From assembly GCF_000426285.1 (NCBI RefSeq), contig NZ_AUFB01000002.1, positions 124,001-188,000 on the forward strand: a stretch of 64,000 nucleotides of DNA, given 5' to 3'. The stretch's first letter is position 1. Each line of letters opens with the position of its first letter. Positions 35,177-44,557 of the stretch are shown here, piece after piece. Source of the stretch: Rhizobium leucaenae USDA 9039. Lineage in GTDB: Bacteria; Pseudomonadota; Alphaproteobacteria; Rhizobiales; Rhizobiaceae. The translations under genes and the position numbers were made by a program. The notes under the pieces are model-generated. The model saw nothing but the letters and a program-made list of their open reading frames with translations, was not told the origin of the DNA and searched no databases.

Positions 35177-37036
35177 CTAGGACTTCTTATCGGCCGGCGG
35201 CGGCGTTGTCGTGTTGGGCGATGGAGTGACCGCCGGAGCCGGATCAGGCTGTTTGGTTTTGTCGACCGTCCTTGGGTCATTGTCGAGCGCCGGCAGACCG
35301 TTGGCGATCTTTTCCTTGATCTTCGGAATATCCGCGTCCTCGGGCTTGGAAGCCAGCGCGCGGTTCCACTGGTAAACCGCCTCCAGCTTGCGGTTGACGC
35401 GCCAATAGGCATCGCCCAGGTGGTCGTTGATCGTCGGATCGCCGGCCTTCAACTGTGCGGCACGCTCCAACTCGTTCACCGCATCGTCGAAGCGGTTGAG
35501 TCGGAAATAGGCCCAGCCGAGCGAATCGACGATGTAGCCATCATCCGGCTTCAGATCGACGGCCTTCTTGATCATGTTCAGACCCTGGTCGAGGTTCAGG
35601 TTCATATCGACCCAGGAATAGCCGAGATAGTTCAGGACCTGCGGCTGGTCGGGGTTCAGCTCCAAGGCCTTCTTGAAATTCGGCTCGGCCTTGTCCCACT
35701 TCTTCAGCCGCTCATAGGCGATGCCGCGCTGGAAGAATACGGCCCAGTCGCCGCGGTTCGGTACGGCGCCGATAACCTCAGCGGCCTTGTCGTAATTGTC
35801 CGCCATGCCCTGAAAGTCCTTGGCGTCCGAAAGAACGCTGCCATAGGCGAGATAGCTGCGGATATCGTTGGGATCGGAATCGATCAGCGCCTTCAAATGC
35901 TTGCGCGCATCGTCGACCTTGCCGGACTGGGCGAGCGCAAGGCCGAGCTGCAGCTCGGAGATGCGGGCCATCGGCGAGGTATTGGGCACTTTCTTGTAGA
36001 AGGCGATGGCGCGGTCCATCTGCTCCTGCTTTTCCGCAAGCCCCCCAAGCAGAACCAGCGTGTCGGCGCTCTTGGGATCGAGCGTGTTGGCGATCTGCAG
36101 ATAAAGCGAGACGACATCTTCGGCGCCGTCACGGTTGAGCGCCGCGCCGACGGTAAAGAGCACCGAGGCTGCTCCCTGCGTGCTGTCGGTCACCTGCTGT
36201 TCCGGCGTTGCGCCCTTGCTGATGCTGTCGCGCAACGCATTCAGCGGCGCGTAATTGTTGATCAGATTGTCGCCGACCGAAACGGCATCCAACGCCTTCT
36301 GCTTGTCGCCGGCCTTGGATTCAAGCTCCGCGAGCGCCATGACCGCGCGCATGAATGTGTCGGGAGCCGTTGCGCCGCCCGCCTTGTCGAGAATGGCATC
36401 GTTCAGGTGCGAGCGGGCGGACTTCGTATCCCCGATGGTAATGGCGATGGCGCCGGCATGGTAATTCTTGAAGATGTTGAACCAGTCAGGGCCCTTCATC
36501 CTGTCGATCATGGCGATCGCTTCCTTGCCATGATTGGAGCCGGCGCGGGCCCAAGCAAGCAGAAGACCGGCCATCATTCGGTCCAGATCGTTCGGACCGT
36601 CATATTTGAGAATTTCCTGCGCGGCCTTGTAGTCATGCCGGCGGATGGCGTCCATGCCACGCACGATCGTGGTGACGCGTTCGACCGAGGGATCGTTCTT
36701 CAGCTCGTTGGCGTATTTCACGCCCTCGTCGAGATTGCCGTTGAGCAACAACGAGATCATCAGCCGCTGACGGATCTCCGGGTTGCCGGGTTCGATCATC
36801 AGCGCCTTTTTATAAAGCGAAATTGCGGTTTCATAATCATGGTCGACGTCGGCCGTACGGGCAGCAAGGAAGGCGCCTGCGAAGGTGTCGACGTTTTCCG
36901 CATCGAATGTCACCGGGGTGCTCGCCTCCGGCGCTGCCGGGGCATCCACGGCGCGCGCGCTGTTCAGCGCTGCCATCGAAAGGATCGCCGCCAGGGCTGC
37001 GCCCGAGAGGAAACGAATGGCAAGTCTCTGCCGCAT
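35177..37036 (-). CDS. Exported tetratricopeptide repeat protein
   Basis: The 619-residue protein has a signal peptide (MRQRLAIRFLSGAALAAILS, cleavage near residue 30 at ARA) and many TPR helices across about 50-580. Clear units include NYLGYSWVDMNLNLDQGLNM and DSLGWAYFRLNRFDDAVNEL. The C-terminal 50 residues are Pro/Asp/Thr-rich. TPR proteins scaffold complexes; a periplasmic or lipid-anchored location is likely. In rhizobia such a protein commonly sits next to ispE, but no role is established. An upstream Met at 37051 is an alternative start. Confidence 0.88.
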   Translation of the reverse strand: MRQRLAIRFLSGAALAAILSMAALNSARAVDAPAAPEASTPVTFDAENVDTFAGAFLAARTADVDHDYETAISLYKKALMIEPGNPEIRQRLMISLLLNGNLDEGVKYANELKNDPSVERVTTIVRGMDAIRRHDYKAAQEILKYDGPNDLDRMMAGLLLAWARAGSNHGKEAIAMIDRMKGPDWFNIFKNYHAGAIAITIGDTKSARSHLNDAILDKAGGATAPDTFMRAVMALAELESKAGDKQKALDAVSVGDNLINNYAPLNALRDSISKGATPEQQVTDSTQGAASVLFTVGAALNRDGAEDVVSLYLQIANTLDPKSADTLVLLGGLAEKQEQMDRAIAFYKKVPNTSPMARISELQLGLALAQSGKVDDARKHLKALIDSDPNDIRSYLAYGSVLSDAKDFQGMADNYDKAAEVIGAVPNRGDWAVFFQRGIAYERLKKWDKAEPNFKKALELNPDQPQVLNYLGYSWVDMNLNLDQGLNMIKKAVDLKPDDGYIVDSLGWAYFRLNRFDDAVNELERAAQLKAGDPTINDHLGDAYWRVNRKLEAVYQWNRALASKPEDADIPKIKEKIANGLPALDNDPRTVDKTKQPDPAPAVTPSPNTTTPPPADKKS

Positions 37037-37160
37037 TAGTAAGCCTTTCATCAAGGGATTTGCCGGTAAGAGCGCCGGCGGCACAAAGCGTTCGTGTCAA
37101 TTGATTCACAACAGGATGGCTTTTTTGAAGCGCTCCTGCAAGAAATTCGGGCGGCTGTGA

Positions 37161-38177
37161 TCAGTTCACACGTTCGATGCAGAAATCGATCACTTCCATG
37201 AGCGCGGATTTCCACGGCGTTTCCGGTAGCGGCGCCAGTGCGTCGCGGGCGATGGTGCCGTAGTGAACGGCACGAGCGATGGTGTCTGTCAGCGCACCAT
37301 ATTTGGTAATCAGACCTAACGCCTTTTCCAGGTTCTCGTCGCTATTGTTGCCGGTCTCGATGGCGTCGCGCCAGAAAGCCCGCTCCTTCTCGGTGCCGCG
37401 GCGATAGGCGAGAATGACGGGGAGGGTGATCTTGCCCTCGCGGAAATCGTCACCGACATTCTTGCCGAGATCGGCAGCCTTGCCGCCGTAATCCAGCGCA
37501 TCGTCCACGAGTTGGAAGGCGAGGCCGAGATTGGTGCCGTAGGACTTCAGCGCATTGCGCTCGGCCTTGCCGGCATTGGCGACGATCGGGCCGACTTCGG
37601 CGGCGGCGGCAAATAGTGCCGCGGTCTTGGCGCGGATGACGGAGAGATAATCATCTTCGGTAGTCTCCATATTCTTGGAGACGGAAAGCTGCAGCACCTC
37701 GCCTTCGGCGATGACGCAAGCTGCAGACGACAGCACATCGAGCGCATCCAGCGAACCGACTTCGACCATCATCCGGAAAGCCTGACCGAGCAGGAAGTCG
37801 CCGACCAGCACGCTTGCCTGGTTGCCCCAGATCATGCGGGCCGTGGACTTACCACGGCGCAGATCGCTTTCGTCCACCACGTCATCGTGCAACAATGTCG
37901 CCGTGTGCAGGAATTCAACCGAGGTCGCGAGCTTGATGTGATTGTCGCCCTGATAGCCGTAGAGTGCGGCGGAAGCGATGGTCAGCATCGGCCGCAGGCG
38001 CTTGCCCCCGGAGGAGATCAAATGCTCGGCAACTTCCGGGATCATCTGCACATCGGAGCCGGCTTTCGACAGGATGAGCTGGTTGACGCGTTCCATATCC
38101 GCCTTGGTCAGGTCCACCAATGGCTTGATGGAGGCCAGTTTATTCTTGCTTTCTTCAAGCGGTATCACGACGCCCAA
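37161..38177 (-). CDS. ispB: Polyprenyl (octa/decaprenyl) diphosphate synthase
   Basis: This trans-prenyltransferase makes the ubiquinone side chain from farnesyl and isopentenyl diphosphates. The 338-residue protein has GGKRLRPML, the first Asp-rich motif in LLHDDVVDESDLRRG and the second in FQLVDDALDYGG. In rhizobia the usual product would be decaprenyl diphosphate (Q10). The start is taken as TTG at 38177, with AGGAG 9 bases upstream and the family-like opening GVVIPLEESKNK. ubiA, which uses this product, lies at 61045. Confidence 0.94.
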   Translation of the reverse strand: MGVVIPLEESKNKLASIKPLVDLTKADMERVNQLILSKAGSDVQMIPEVAEHLISSGGKRLRPMLTIASAALYGYQGDNHIKLATSVEFLHTATLLHDDVVDESDLRRGKSTARMIWGNQASVLVGDFLLGQAFRMMVEVGSLDALDVLSSAACVIAEGEVLQLSVSKNMETTEDDYLSVIRAKTAALFAAAAEVGPIVANAGKAERNALKSYGTNLGLAFQLVDDALDYGGKAADLGKNVGDDFREGKITLPVILAYRRGTEKERAFWRDAIETGNNSDENLEKALGLITKYGALTDTIARAVHYGTIARDALAPLPETPWKSALMEVIDFCIERVN

Positions 38178-38285
38178 CGATCCGGACTCCTGTTCATTTT
38201 CTGCAAAGCACAATAAGAAGGGGCGAAAGAGGCGGCAAGAGGCGATTTGTCTCGTCTCGCAAATTTGACAGGAAACCCAAGGCTT

Positions 38286-38516
38286 ATGCACGAGCTGATA
38301 CGCACCAATGACCCCGTTTTACTCTCCTTCGCCGAGAGCCTGATGAAGGATGCGGGGATTCATTGCTTCGTCGCGGATCAGGCTATGAGCATTCTTGAGG
38401 GCTCGCTTGGTATGCTGCCGCGTCGCTTCATGGTCGAGGACGAGCGTGCCGATCAGGCCCGGCGCATTCTCATCGATGCCGGTCTTGGCGATGAGCTGCG
38501 CCCGGCGCGCGGCTGA
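38286..38516 (+). CDS. DUF2007 domain protein
   Basis: A 76-residue protein of the DUF2007 family (putative signal-transducing, PII-like fold): HELIRTNDPVLLSFAESLMK, GIHCFVADQAMSIL and FMVEDERADQARRIL. Its function is unknown. It starts 108 bases from the divergent ispB and ends 8 bases before the methyltransferase gene, with which it is commonly paired in alphaproteobacteria. Confidence 0.87.
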   Translation: MHELIRTNDPVLLSFAESLMKDAGIHCFVADQAMSILEGSLGMLPRRFMVEDERADQARRILIDAGLGDELRPARG

Positions 38517-38524
38517 GCTCCGCC

Positions 38525-39301
38525 ATGGCCGACAATCCTTCCGAAACCATCGACGCCTTCCATCGTGGCGCATTCCATATCGTCCAGCCGAAGGGCAGGG
38601 GACATCGCTCCGGCATGGACGCCATGTTGCTCGCGGCCCTGGTCGCCGATGGCCGAAAGATCAGGGTGGCCGACCTCGGCGCGGGCGCGGGTGCCGCCGG
38701 CATGGCAGTGGCCTCGCGGCTGGAACAGGCGGAAGTGGTGCTGTTCGAGCGCTCGCCGGAAATGGCCGAGTTCGCCCGCAAGAGCCTGGAGCTTTCTGAA
38801 AATGCCCGCTTCGCCAGCCGTGTCGCTATTGTCGAGGCCGATGTGACCCTGACCGCGAAGGCCCGCAACGATGCCGGTCTGATCGATGACAGTTTCCATC
38901 ATGTCATCATGAACCCGCCCTTCAACGATGCCAGCGACAGGCTGACGCCGGATGCATTGAAAGCGCAGGCGCATGCCATGACCGACGGTCTGTTCGAAAG
39001 CTGGGTGCGGACCGCGGGCGCCATCATGATCCCCGGCGGTCAGTTGTCGTTGATTGCGCGGCCGCAATCGATTGCAGAGATCATCGCCGCCTGCGGCCGC
39101 CGTTTCGGCGGTATCGAAATCACGTCCATTCATCCGCGGGAGGGCGAAAATGCCGTCCGCATCCTGGTGACTGCCATCAAGGGCTCAAGGGCGCGGCTGG
39201 CGCTGCGGGCGCCGCTGATCATGCATGGCGAGGGCACGCACAAATTCTCCGACTTCGTCGACGACCTCAACAATGGCCGCGCCGCCTATTCCCGAAAGTA
39301 G
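38525..39301 (+). CDS. TrmN6-like SAM-dependent methyltransferase
   Basis: The 258-residue methyltransferase has a class I SAM fold: VADLGAGAGAAGMAVASR (motif I), VVLFERSPEMAEFAR (motif II) and the amino-methylating NPPFNDAS (motif IV). The N-terminal FHIVQPKGRGHRSGMDAMLL is typical of the TrmN6/YfiC group, which methylates A37 of tRNA1(Val). The target in this organism is inferred from family only. It sits 8 bases after the DUF2007 gene. A tail rich in hydrophobic and basic residues completes the protein. Confidence 0.88.
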   Translation: MADNPSETIDAFHRGAFHIVQPKGRGHRSGMDAMLLAALVADGRKIRVADLGAGAGAAGMAVASRLEQAEVVLFERSPEMAEFARKSLELSENARFASRVAIVEADVTLTAKARNDAGLIDDSFHHVIMNPPFNDASDRLTPDALKAQAHAMTDGLFESWVRTAGAIMIPGGQLSLIARPQSIAEIIAACGRRFGGIEITSIHPREGENAVRILVTAIKGSRARLALRAPLIMHGEGTHKFSDFVDDLNNGRAAYSRK

Positions 39302-39349
39302 CGCACCATTCCGAAAGCATGACGCGGTTTTCGACAAGATCATCCGAAT

Positions 39350-40696
39350 TCAGGGTGTGCCTTGGATCGCATCGAAGATGAGCTTTACATTCAGAAGGGC
39401 GATGGCAAAGGCGATGATATAGGCGACGGTGCTTAACCAGCGCGGTGCGACGAGATCGCCCATCTTGGTCTTGTCGGCGGTGAACATGACCAGCGGGAAG
39501 ACAGCGAAGGAAAGTTGCAGGCTGAGCACGACCTGGGTCAGGATCAGCAGATCCGCCGTACCGGAATCACCGTACCATATGGTAACGATTCCGGCCGGGG
39601 TAATCGCCAGTCCACGCGTCACTATGCGGCGCAGCCAAGGTTTCACCTTGAGCCGCAGAAACCCTTCCATCACGATCTGCCCGGCAAGCGTTGCCGTCAC
39701 CGTGGAGTTGAGGCCGCAACAGAGAAGCGCGATCCCGAACAGCGTCGGCGCGATCGCCAGGCCGAGAAGCGGCGCCAGCAGCGATTCCGCCTGGGCGAGT
39801 TCCACGACATCGGTGTGGCCATGCGCGTGAAACGCCGCGCCGGCGAGAATGAGGATGGAAGCGTTGATGAGCAGAGCGAAGGTCAGCGCCACGGTCGAAT
39901 CGATCGTGGCATAGGTCAGCGCCTCTTCCTTTTCCGAAAGCGTATTGCCGAAGGCGCGTGTCTGCACAATGCCGGAATGCAGATAGAGATTGTGCGGCAT
40001 GACCGTCGCGCCGAGGATGCCGAGCGCGAGGTAGAGCATGTTCGGATCCCTGACGATCTCGGTCGTCGGGAAAAAGCCCTTGATGACCTCGCCCCAATTG
40101 GGATCGGCAAGGAAGACCTGGACGCCGAAACAGAAGGCGATGACACCGAGCAGGGTGATGATCAGCGCCTCTACCCAGCGAAAGCCCAGCCGCTGCAGGA
40201 AAAGAATGAGAAACACGTCGAAGGCGGTGACCAGGACGCCGAGTTCGAGCGGAATACCGAAAACGAGATTCAAGCCGATGGCAGTGCCGACGACTTCCGC
40301 GATATCCGTCGCGATGATGGCGATCTCCGCCATCGCCCACAGCGGCACGGAGACGAAACCCGGAAAGGCGTCCCGGCAGGCCTGAGCCAGATCGCGGCCG
40401 GTGGCGATCGCAAGACGCGCGCAAAGCGCCTGCAGCACCACGGCCATGAGGTTGGACAACAATGCGACGGTCAGCAGCGCATAGCCGAATTTCGATCCGC
40501 CCGCGAGCGAGGTCGCCCAGTTGCCCGGGTCCATATAGCCGACCGCGACGAGATAGCCCGGACCTGCGAAGGCGGCGACGCGACGCAGCACCGAACCGCC
40601 CTTGGCGGTTTCGACCGAGCGGTACACATCGGAAAGAGTGGCCTCTTCTCGGTCATGGCGCCAGCCGGCGTCGGACTTGGGTTTCATAAGATCCAT
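39350..40696 (-). CDS. mntH: Nramp family Mn2+/Fe2+ transporter
   Basis: MntH imports Mn2+ with protons. The 448-residue protein has 11 membrane helices. Helix 1 carries [20 protein letters not shown], with the metal-ligand Asp and Asn in DPGN, and helix 6 carries [18 protein letters not shown], with the MPH motif. The start MDLMKPKSD is chosen from family length; MKPKSD is an alternative and the longer frame upstream is a shadow. A palindromic AT-rich box lies 48 bases upstream and could be a Mur- or Fur-type operator. The gene stands alone. Confidence 0.94.
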   Translation of the reverse strand: MDLMKPKSDAGWRHDREEATLSDVYRSVETAKGGSVLRRVAAFAGPGYLVAVGYMDPGNWATSLAGGSKFGYALLTVALLSNLMAVVLQALCARLAIATGRDLAQACRDAFPGFVSVPLWAMAEIAIIATDIAEVVGTAIGLNLVFGIPLELGVLVTAFDVFLILFLQRLGFRWVEALIITLLGVIAFCFGVQVFLADPNWGEVIKGFFPTTEIVRDPNMLYLALGILGATVMPHNLYLHSGIVQTRAFGNTLSEKEEALTYATIDSTVALTFALLINASILILAGAAFHAHGHTDVVELAQAESLLAPLLGLAIAPTLFGIALLCCGLNSTVTATLAGQIVMEGFLRLKVKPWLRRIVTRGLAITPAGIVTIWYGDSGTADLLILTQVVLSLQLSFAVFPLVMFTADKTKMGDLVAPRWLSTVAYIIAFAIALLNVKLIFDAIQGTP

Positions 40697-41031
40697 GGGG
40701 CTTCCGCAGGCTTCGATACCGCGAGAGGTTAGCGGTTTAGAATGATAATGCAATTCATTCGCAACAAGAAAAACCATTCCGGGTCTCGTTCGCACCCGCT
40801 GTGGCATTCCTGCAATCCGCAGGGAGAGAAATCTGCGATAGCCAAGATGGTTCCGCACGGGGTGGGAATGCGTCTCCACCCTGTTAGGGGCGGCGCTTCT
40901 GTACGTCTTGCTTTTGGCGAAAAACGTGCGGTCGCGAAGGGAAGCGGGCGCGAAATGCGATGATGGATGTTGCGTTTGCCGTTTCCATGCATACATCACC
41001 TGCAGCAAACATCATGAATCAGGGACGACGA
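40697..41031. promoter_or_regulatory. Intergenic region with a Mur/Fur-like box upstream of mntH
   Basis: The segment 40744-40763, GATAATGCAATTCATTCGCA, contains the inverted repeat AATG-CAATT-CATT in AT-rich DNA just upstream of mntH. Rhizobial mntH genes are controlled by the manganese regulator Mur at similar boxes, so this is the likely operator. The remaining bases to the peptidase gene, on the other strand, show only a weak GGGTGG/CCACCC hairpin near 40860-40885 and no gene. Confidence 0.5.
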
Positions 41032-41892
41032 ATGGCTGGATTTTTTAGGCGCATGCTTCCGAAGCGGTTTCGCAAGGAAAGGGCGATCATTCCCGTTGTC
41101 CGGCTGAGTGGCGTCATCGCCTCCGGCGGCGGTCCTCTCCGCCAGTCGCTCAATCTTGCGGGCATCTCGCAGGCGCTGGAAAAGGCCTTCGGCATGAAGG
41201 CTGCCCCGGCAGTGGCGATCGTCATCAATTCGCCCGGCGGATCGCCGGTGCAATCACGCATGATCTATAGCCGCATCCGCGATCTTGCCCGCGAGAAAGA
41301 GAAGAAGGTGCTCGTTTTCGTCGAGGATGTGGCGGCATCCGGTGGCTACATGATCGCGCTCGCCGGCGATGAGATCATTGCCGATGCCACCTCCATCGTC
41401 GGTTCCATCGGCGTCGTCTCCGGCGGCTTCGGTTTTCCGGAGCTTTTGAAGAAGCTCGGGGTCGAGCGCCGAGTCTATACTGCCGGCGAAAACAAGGTGA
41501 TCCTCGATCCGTTTCAGCCGGAGAAGGAAAAGGACATCGAATATCTGAAGAGCCTGCAGGTCGAGATTCACAAGGTGTTCATCGATATGGTGCGCGAGCG
41601 TCGGGCCGGTAAGCTGGCGGCGGACGAGGTCGTCTTTTCCGGCCTCTTCTGGACGGGCGGGCGCGGTCTCGAACTCGGCCTGATCGATGGCCTCGGTGAT
41701 ATGCGCCAGGAGTTGAAAAAGCGTTTCGGCGACAAGATCAAGCTCGAACTGGTCACAACACCGCGCAGCCTCTTCGGCCGCCGCACACCCGGCATTTCCC
41801 TTTCGGGCTTGGATGGCATCGGCGCCGGCCTCGCCTCCGGACTTGCAGAAGTGGCAGAGGAAAAGGCATTGTGGGGCCGGTACGGATTGTAA
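41032..41892 (+). CDS. S49 family (SppA-type) signal peptide peptidase
   Basis: The 286-residue serine peptidase matches the single-domain SppA type. The nucleophile Ser lies in VAASGGYMIAL, the general-base Lys in YTAGENKVILDPFQP, and INSPGGSP and GSIGVVSGG are family loops. Unlike classical SppA there is no obvious N-terminal membrane helix, only a basic FFRRMLPKRFRKER stretch, so it may bind the membrane surface. It would cleave leftover signal peptides or membrane fragments. ATG at 41032 has AGGGA upstream. A small membrane protein gene follows 16 bases after. Confidence 0.9.
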   Translation: MAGFFRRMLPKRFRKERAIIPVVRLSGVIASGGGPLRQSLNLAGISQALEKAFGMKAAPAVAIVINSPGGSPVQSRMIYSRIRDLAREKEKKVLVFVEDVAASGGYMIALAGDEIIADATSIVGSIGVVSGGFGFPELLKKLGVERRVYTAGENKVILDPFQPEKEKDIEYLKSLQVEIHKVFIDMVRERRAGKLAADEVVFSGLFWTGGRGLELGLIDGLGDMRQELKKRFGDKIKLELVTTPRSLFGRRTPGISLSGLDGIGAGLASGLAEVAEEKALWGRYGL

Positions 41893-41908
41893 TCGGGAGC
41901 GCTGCGCG

Positions 41909-42100
41909 ATGCCGCAGATCATCTTCTTCATCGTTGCTGTCGGCGGTATTTGGCTTCTTTATCGACGCTTCGTGCGCGATGCCCGAAAACTCACCGAGAA
42001 ATCCCGCCGCGCCGAAAGCGAGCGGCGCACCGGTGCCATCGGCACGCTGGTGAAGGACCCGAAGACAGGGGAGTATCGGGTGAAGCGAGAGGATGAGTAG
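41909..42100 (+). CDS. Small single-span membrane protein, unknown function
   Basis: A 63-residue protein with an N-terminal membrane helix (about 3-19, IIFFIVAVGGIWLLY), a basic juxtamembrane segment (RRFVRDARKLTEKSRRAESE) and a short tail containing KDPKTGEYRV. The start is supported by GGGAG 9 bases before ATG. It is 16 bases after the SppA-type gene and probably cotranscribed, so it may anchor or assist that peptidase. This is inference from position. Confidence 0.75.
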   Translation: MPQIIFFIVAVGGIWLLYRRFVRDARKLTEKSRRAESERRTGAIGTLVKDPKTGEYRVKREDE

Positions 42101-42124
42101 GAATGGCGTGGATTGGCCAGGATG

Positions 42125-42440
42125 TTAGCGTCGTTCCTTTACCCGAGACGTCCAGTCCGCGCCTGCATAGCTGATACAGACGACATTAACGGTCGCGGTC
42201 TGTTCGTTGACGGGTGAAACAGATGACTGCTTTTTCCGCCGCAGGAATGGCGCGTAAACCTGGGTAGATGTCGTCCCGCGTTGTCCCGATATAGGGAAAA
42301 TCGGTCAGCGAGTTCAATTTCTTTTCGATTTGCTCGATTTTGCTCTCGGCGATTGCATAGCCGGCATATTCGCCAATCAGTATCGTGATATTAAAAAGGT
42401 CGTCTCTAACGAGGGGGTGACGACTAACCTCATATGCCAT
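42125..42440 (-). pseudogene. ParE/RelE-type toxin broken by a frameshift
   Basis: From ATG at 42440 the frame encodes a ParE/RelE-like toxin (MAYEVSRHPLVRDDLFNI to IPAAEKAVICFT) but ends early after 84 residues at 42186. In the next frame the sequence continues as VNEQTATVNVVCISYAGADW and on to a stop at 42125-42127, which is how such toxins normally finish. One extra base in the GGG run at 42211-42213 explains it. The start overlaps the antitoxin stop by 11 bases, the usual coupling. The toxin is probably inactive unless ribosomal slippage occurs or the base is a sequencing error. Confidence 0.8.
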
Positions 42441-42729
42441 TCTGCTTCTCATCCAGTTCTTTGCGGATGAGGGTGCGGACGTCGTCAAACAAAGTGTCGC
42501 CCTTCAGCGGTATCCATTGATCACTAGGCAATTCCATCCGCCGGCGAATTTCGTCGGCCATGCCGGACACCACATCACTAGGCACGTCATCATGATGCGT
42601 GATCTGATCAATCTGCTCGATAGCTGCTTCAACGAGACTGGAGATGGACGGAAATGCGCCTTCCTCGACCATCTTCTCTGCAAGGCGGAGATGGCGCTCC
42701 GATAAGATGATTTCGGTTTTGACGTTCAT
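42430..42729 (-). CDS. ParD-type (ribbon-helix-helix) antitoxin
   Basis: The 99-residue protein has an N-terminal ribbon-helix-helix (TEIILSERHLRLAEKMVEEG, then SISSLVEAAIEQID). Its C-terminal half (about 45-99) is predicted to be flexible and toxin-binding. ParD proteins bind their own promoter and neutralise ParE, a gyrase poison. It overlaps the start of the frameshifted toxin, so the locus was once a complete type II module. It is divergent from glyQ, 121 bases away. Confidence 0.85.
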   Translation of the reverse strand: MNVKTEIILSERHLRLAEKMVEEGAFPSISSLVEAAIEQIDQITHHDDVPSDVVSGMADEIRRRMELPSDQWIPLKGDTLFDDVRTLIRKELDEKQNGI

Positions 42730-42850
42730 AATCCTTCTCCAAAGTGGCGTGGAGACGCATAGCTCTATCTATACGTCATCTCTTGACCCTTGTCTTCCAT
42801 CGTGGCACCTGTCGCGCCAACGTACACCAAGCAGATAGTGGCTGATCTCC

Positions 42851-43810
42851 ATGACCGCGACCCCGCCCGATAATATGAATCCGAAGCGCTCGTTTCAGGC
42901 GCTGATCCTGACGCTGCACAATTACTGGGCTGACAAGGGTTGCGCGGTTCTGCAGCCCTACGACATGGAAGTCGGTGCCGGCACGTTCCATCCGGCGACG
43001 ACTTTGCGCGCGCTTGGGCCGAAGCCGTGGAAGGCTGCCTATGTGCAGCCCTCGCGCCGCCCGTCCGACGGTCGTTACGGCGAAAACCCGAACCGTATGC
43101 AGCATTATTATCAGTATCAGGTCATCCTGAAGCCGAATCCGCCGAACCTGCAGGAACTCTATCTCGGCTCGCTCGCTGCTATTGGCCTCGATCCGCTCCT
43201 GCATGACATCCGTTTCGTCGAAGACGATTGGGAAAGCCCGACGCTCGGCGCCTGGGGTCTTGGCTGGGAATGCTGGTGCGACGGCATGGAAGTGTCGCAG
43301 TTCACCTATTTCCAGCAGATTTGCGGCATCGAGTGCGCGCCGGTCGCCGGCGAATTGACCTACGGTCTCGAGCGTCTCGCAACCTATGTTCAGGGCGTCG
43401 ACAGCGTCTACGACCTGAATTTCAACGGTCTCGAAGGCGATGAGAAGATCACCTATGGCGATGTCTTCCTGCAGGCCGAGCAGGAATATTCGCGGCATAA
43501 TTTCGAATATGCCAACACTGAAATGCTGCACCGTCACTTCATCGATGCCGAGAAGGAATGCCAGGCGCTGCTCGCGGCCGGCGCGCCGGGCGACAACGCC
43601 AATCAACTCCTGCACAAATGCGTTTTCCCCGCTTACGACCAATGCATCAAGGCCAGCCACGTCTTCAATCTGCTCGATGCGCGCGGCGTGATTTCGGTCA
43701 CCGAACGCCAGAGCTATATCCTGCGCGTCCGCACGCTGGCGAAAGCCTGCGGTGAGGCATTCCTGCTGACGGATGCCGGCGGTGCGAACTGGGACAAGCA
43801 GGCGGCTTAA
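42851..43810 (+). CDS. glyQ: Glycyl-tRNA synthetase alpha subunit
   Basis: GlyQ carries the class II catalytic core of the two-subunit bacterial glycyl-tRNA synthetase. The 319-residue protein has [60 protein letters not shown] and [13 protein letters not shown] [15 protein letters not shown], all conserved in the family. Length is normal. It is separated from its partner glyS (48462) by lemA, an EPSP synthase, DUF2207 and DUF559 genes, so the two subunits are unlikely to be expressed from one short operon. Confidence 0.97.
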   Translation: MTATPPDNMNPKRSFQALILTLHNYWADKGCAVLQPYDMEVGAGTFHPATTLRALGPKPWKAAYVQPSRRPSDGRYGENPNRMQHYYQYQVILKPNPPNLQELYLGSLAAIGLDPLLHDIRFVEDDWESPTLGAWGLGWECWCDGMEVSQFTYFQQICGIECAPVAGELTYGLERLATYVQGVDSVYDLNFNGLEGDEKITYGDVFLQAEQEYSRHNFEYANTEMLHRHFIDAEKECQALLAAGAPGDNANQLLHKCVFPAYDQCIKASHVFNLLDARGVISVTERQSYILRVRTLAKACGEAFLLTDAGGANWDKQAA

Positions 43811-43918
43811 GACACATTTCGCATCGCTAACGTATTGGCCCAACGACGAAAAGCGGATGACAATATCCGTTAAGCCACATAGTCTCCCTCGCGGTTGCAT
43901 TCGCCACGAGGGTTCGCG

Positions 43919-44470
43919 ATGTATATTATTTTGGCGATCATCGTTCTGATCGCGCTTTATGCCGTCTTCACCTATAACGGCCTCGTTCGCGCGCGTCAGG
44001 TGGCTGAGGAGGCTTGGTCAGGGATCGACGTGCAGCTCAAGCGCCGTGCCGATCTCATTCCGAATCTGGTCGAGACGGTTAAAGGCTATGCCGGGCATGA
44101 AAACCAGACGCTGAGGGAGGTGGTCGAGGCACGCAGCAGGGCCCAGGCCGTGCCCGCCGGCGATGTTGCCGGCCGCGCTGTCGCCGAAGGCGTGCTCGGA
44201 CAGGCGCTCGGTCGCTTGATGGTCGTCTCCGAAGCCTATCCGGACCTCAAGGCCAATGTCGGTTTCGTCGAGCTGCAGCAATCGCTGGAAACGACGGAAA
44301 ACGAGATCCAGATGTCGCGGCGCTACTACAACGGTGCCGCCCGCGATCTCAACGTCAAGGTCGAGAGCTTTCCCAACAATCTGCTCGCCGGCCCCTTCGG
44401 TTTCACCAAGCGGGCCTTCTTCGAAATCACCAACGAGGCGGACCGCGCCGTTCCATCCGTCAAGTTCTAA
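43919..44470 (+). CDS. LemA family membrane protein
   Basis: The 183-residue protein has an N-terminal membrane helix (about 2-18) and a helical LemA domain: NGLVRARQVAEEAWSGIDVQ, RRADLIPNLVETVKGYAGHE and NEIQMSRRYYNGAARDLNV. LemA proteins are conserved but functionally obscure, and are very often next to DUF2207/TPM-type membrane proteins. Here that DUF2207 gene lies two genes down, after aroA. Start ATG at 43919. Confidence 0.92.
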   Translation: MYIILAIIVLIALYAVFTYNGLVRARQVAEEAWSGIDVQLKRRADLIPNLVETVKGYAGHENQTLREVVEARSRAQAVPAGDVAGRAVAEGVLGQALGRLMVVSEAYPDLKANVGFVELQQSLETTENEIQMSRRYYNGAARDLNVKVESFPNNLLAGPFGFTKRAFFEITNEADRAVPSVKF

Positions 44471-44557
44471 GATTCCTTCTATCGGTTTTGCGTTCCAGGC
44501 GGTAAAGGAAGCCGACCGCAGGCCGTTGGCCGCTTTCTGGACCGACCAAAGAGATTG

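Noticed and set aside
34937..37039. A 700-codon open frame on the plus strand opposite ispE and the TPR gene
   Set aside because: It is a by-product of GC-rich codon bias on the other strand, where clear ispE and TPR proteins lie; its translation has no family features.
39302..39349. A CGCGGTTTTCGACAAGATCAT stretch resembling another rhizobial repeat
   Set aside because: Only one short copy is present in the window, so it cannot be supported as a repeat from this sequence.
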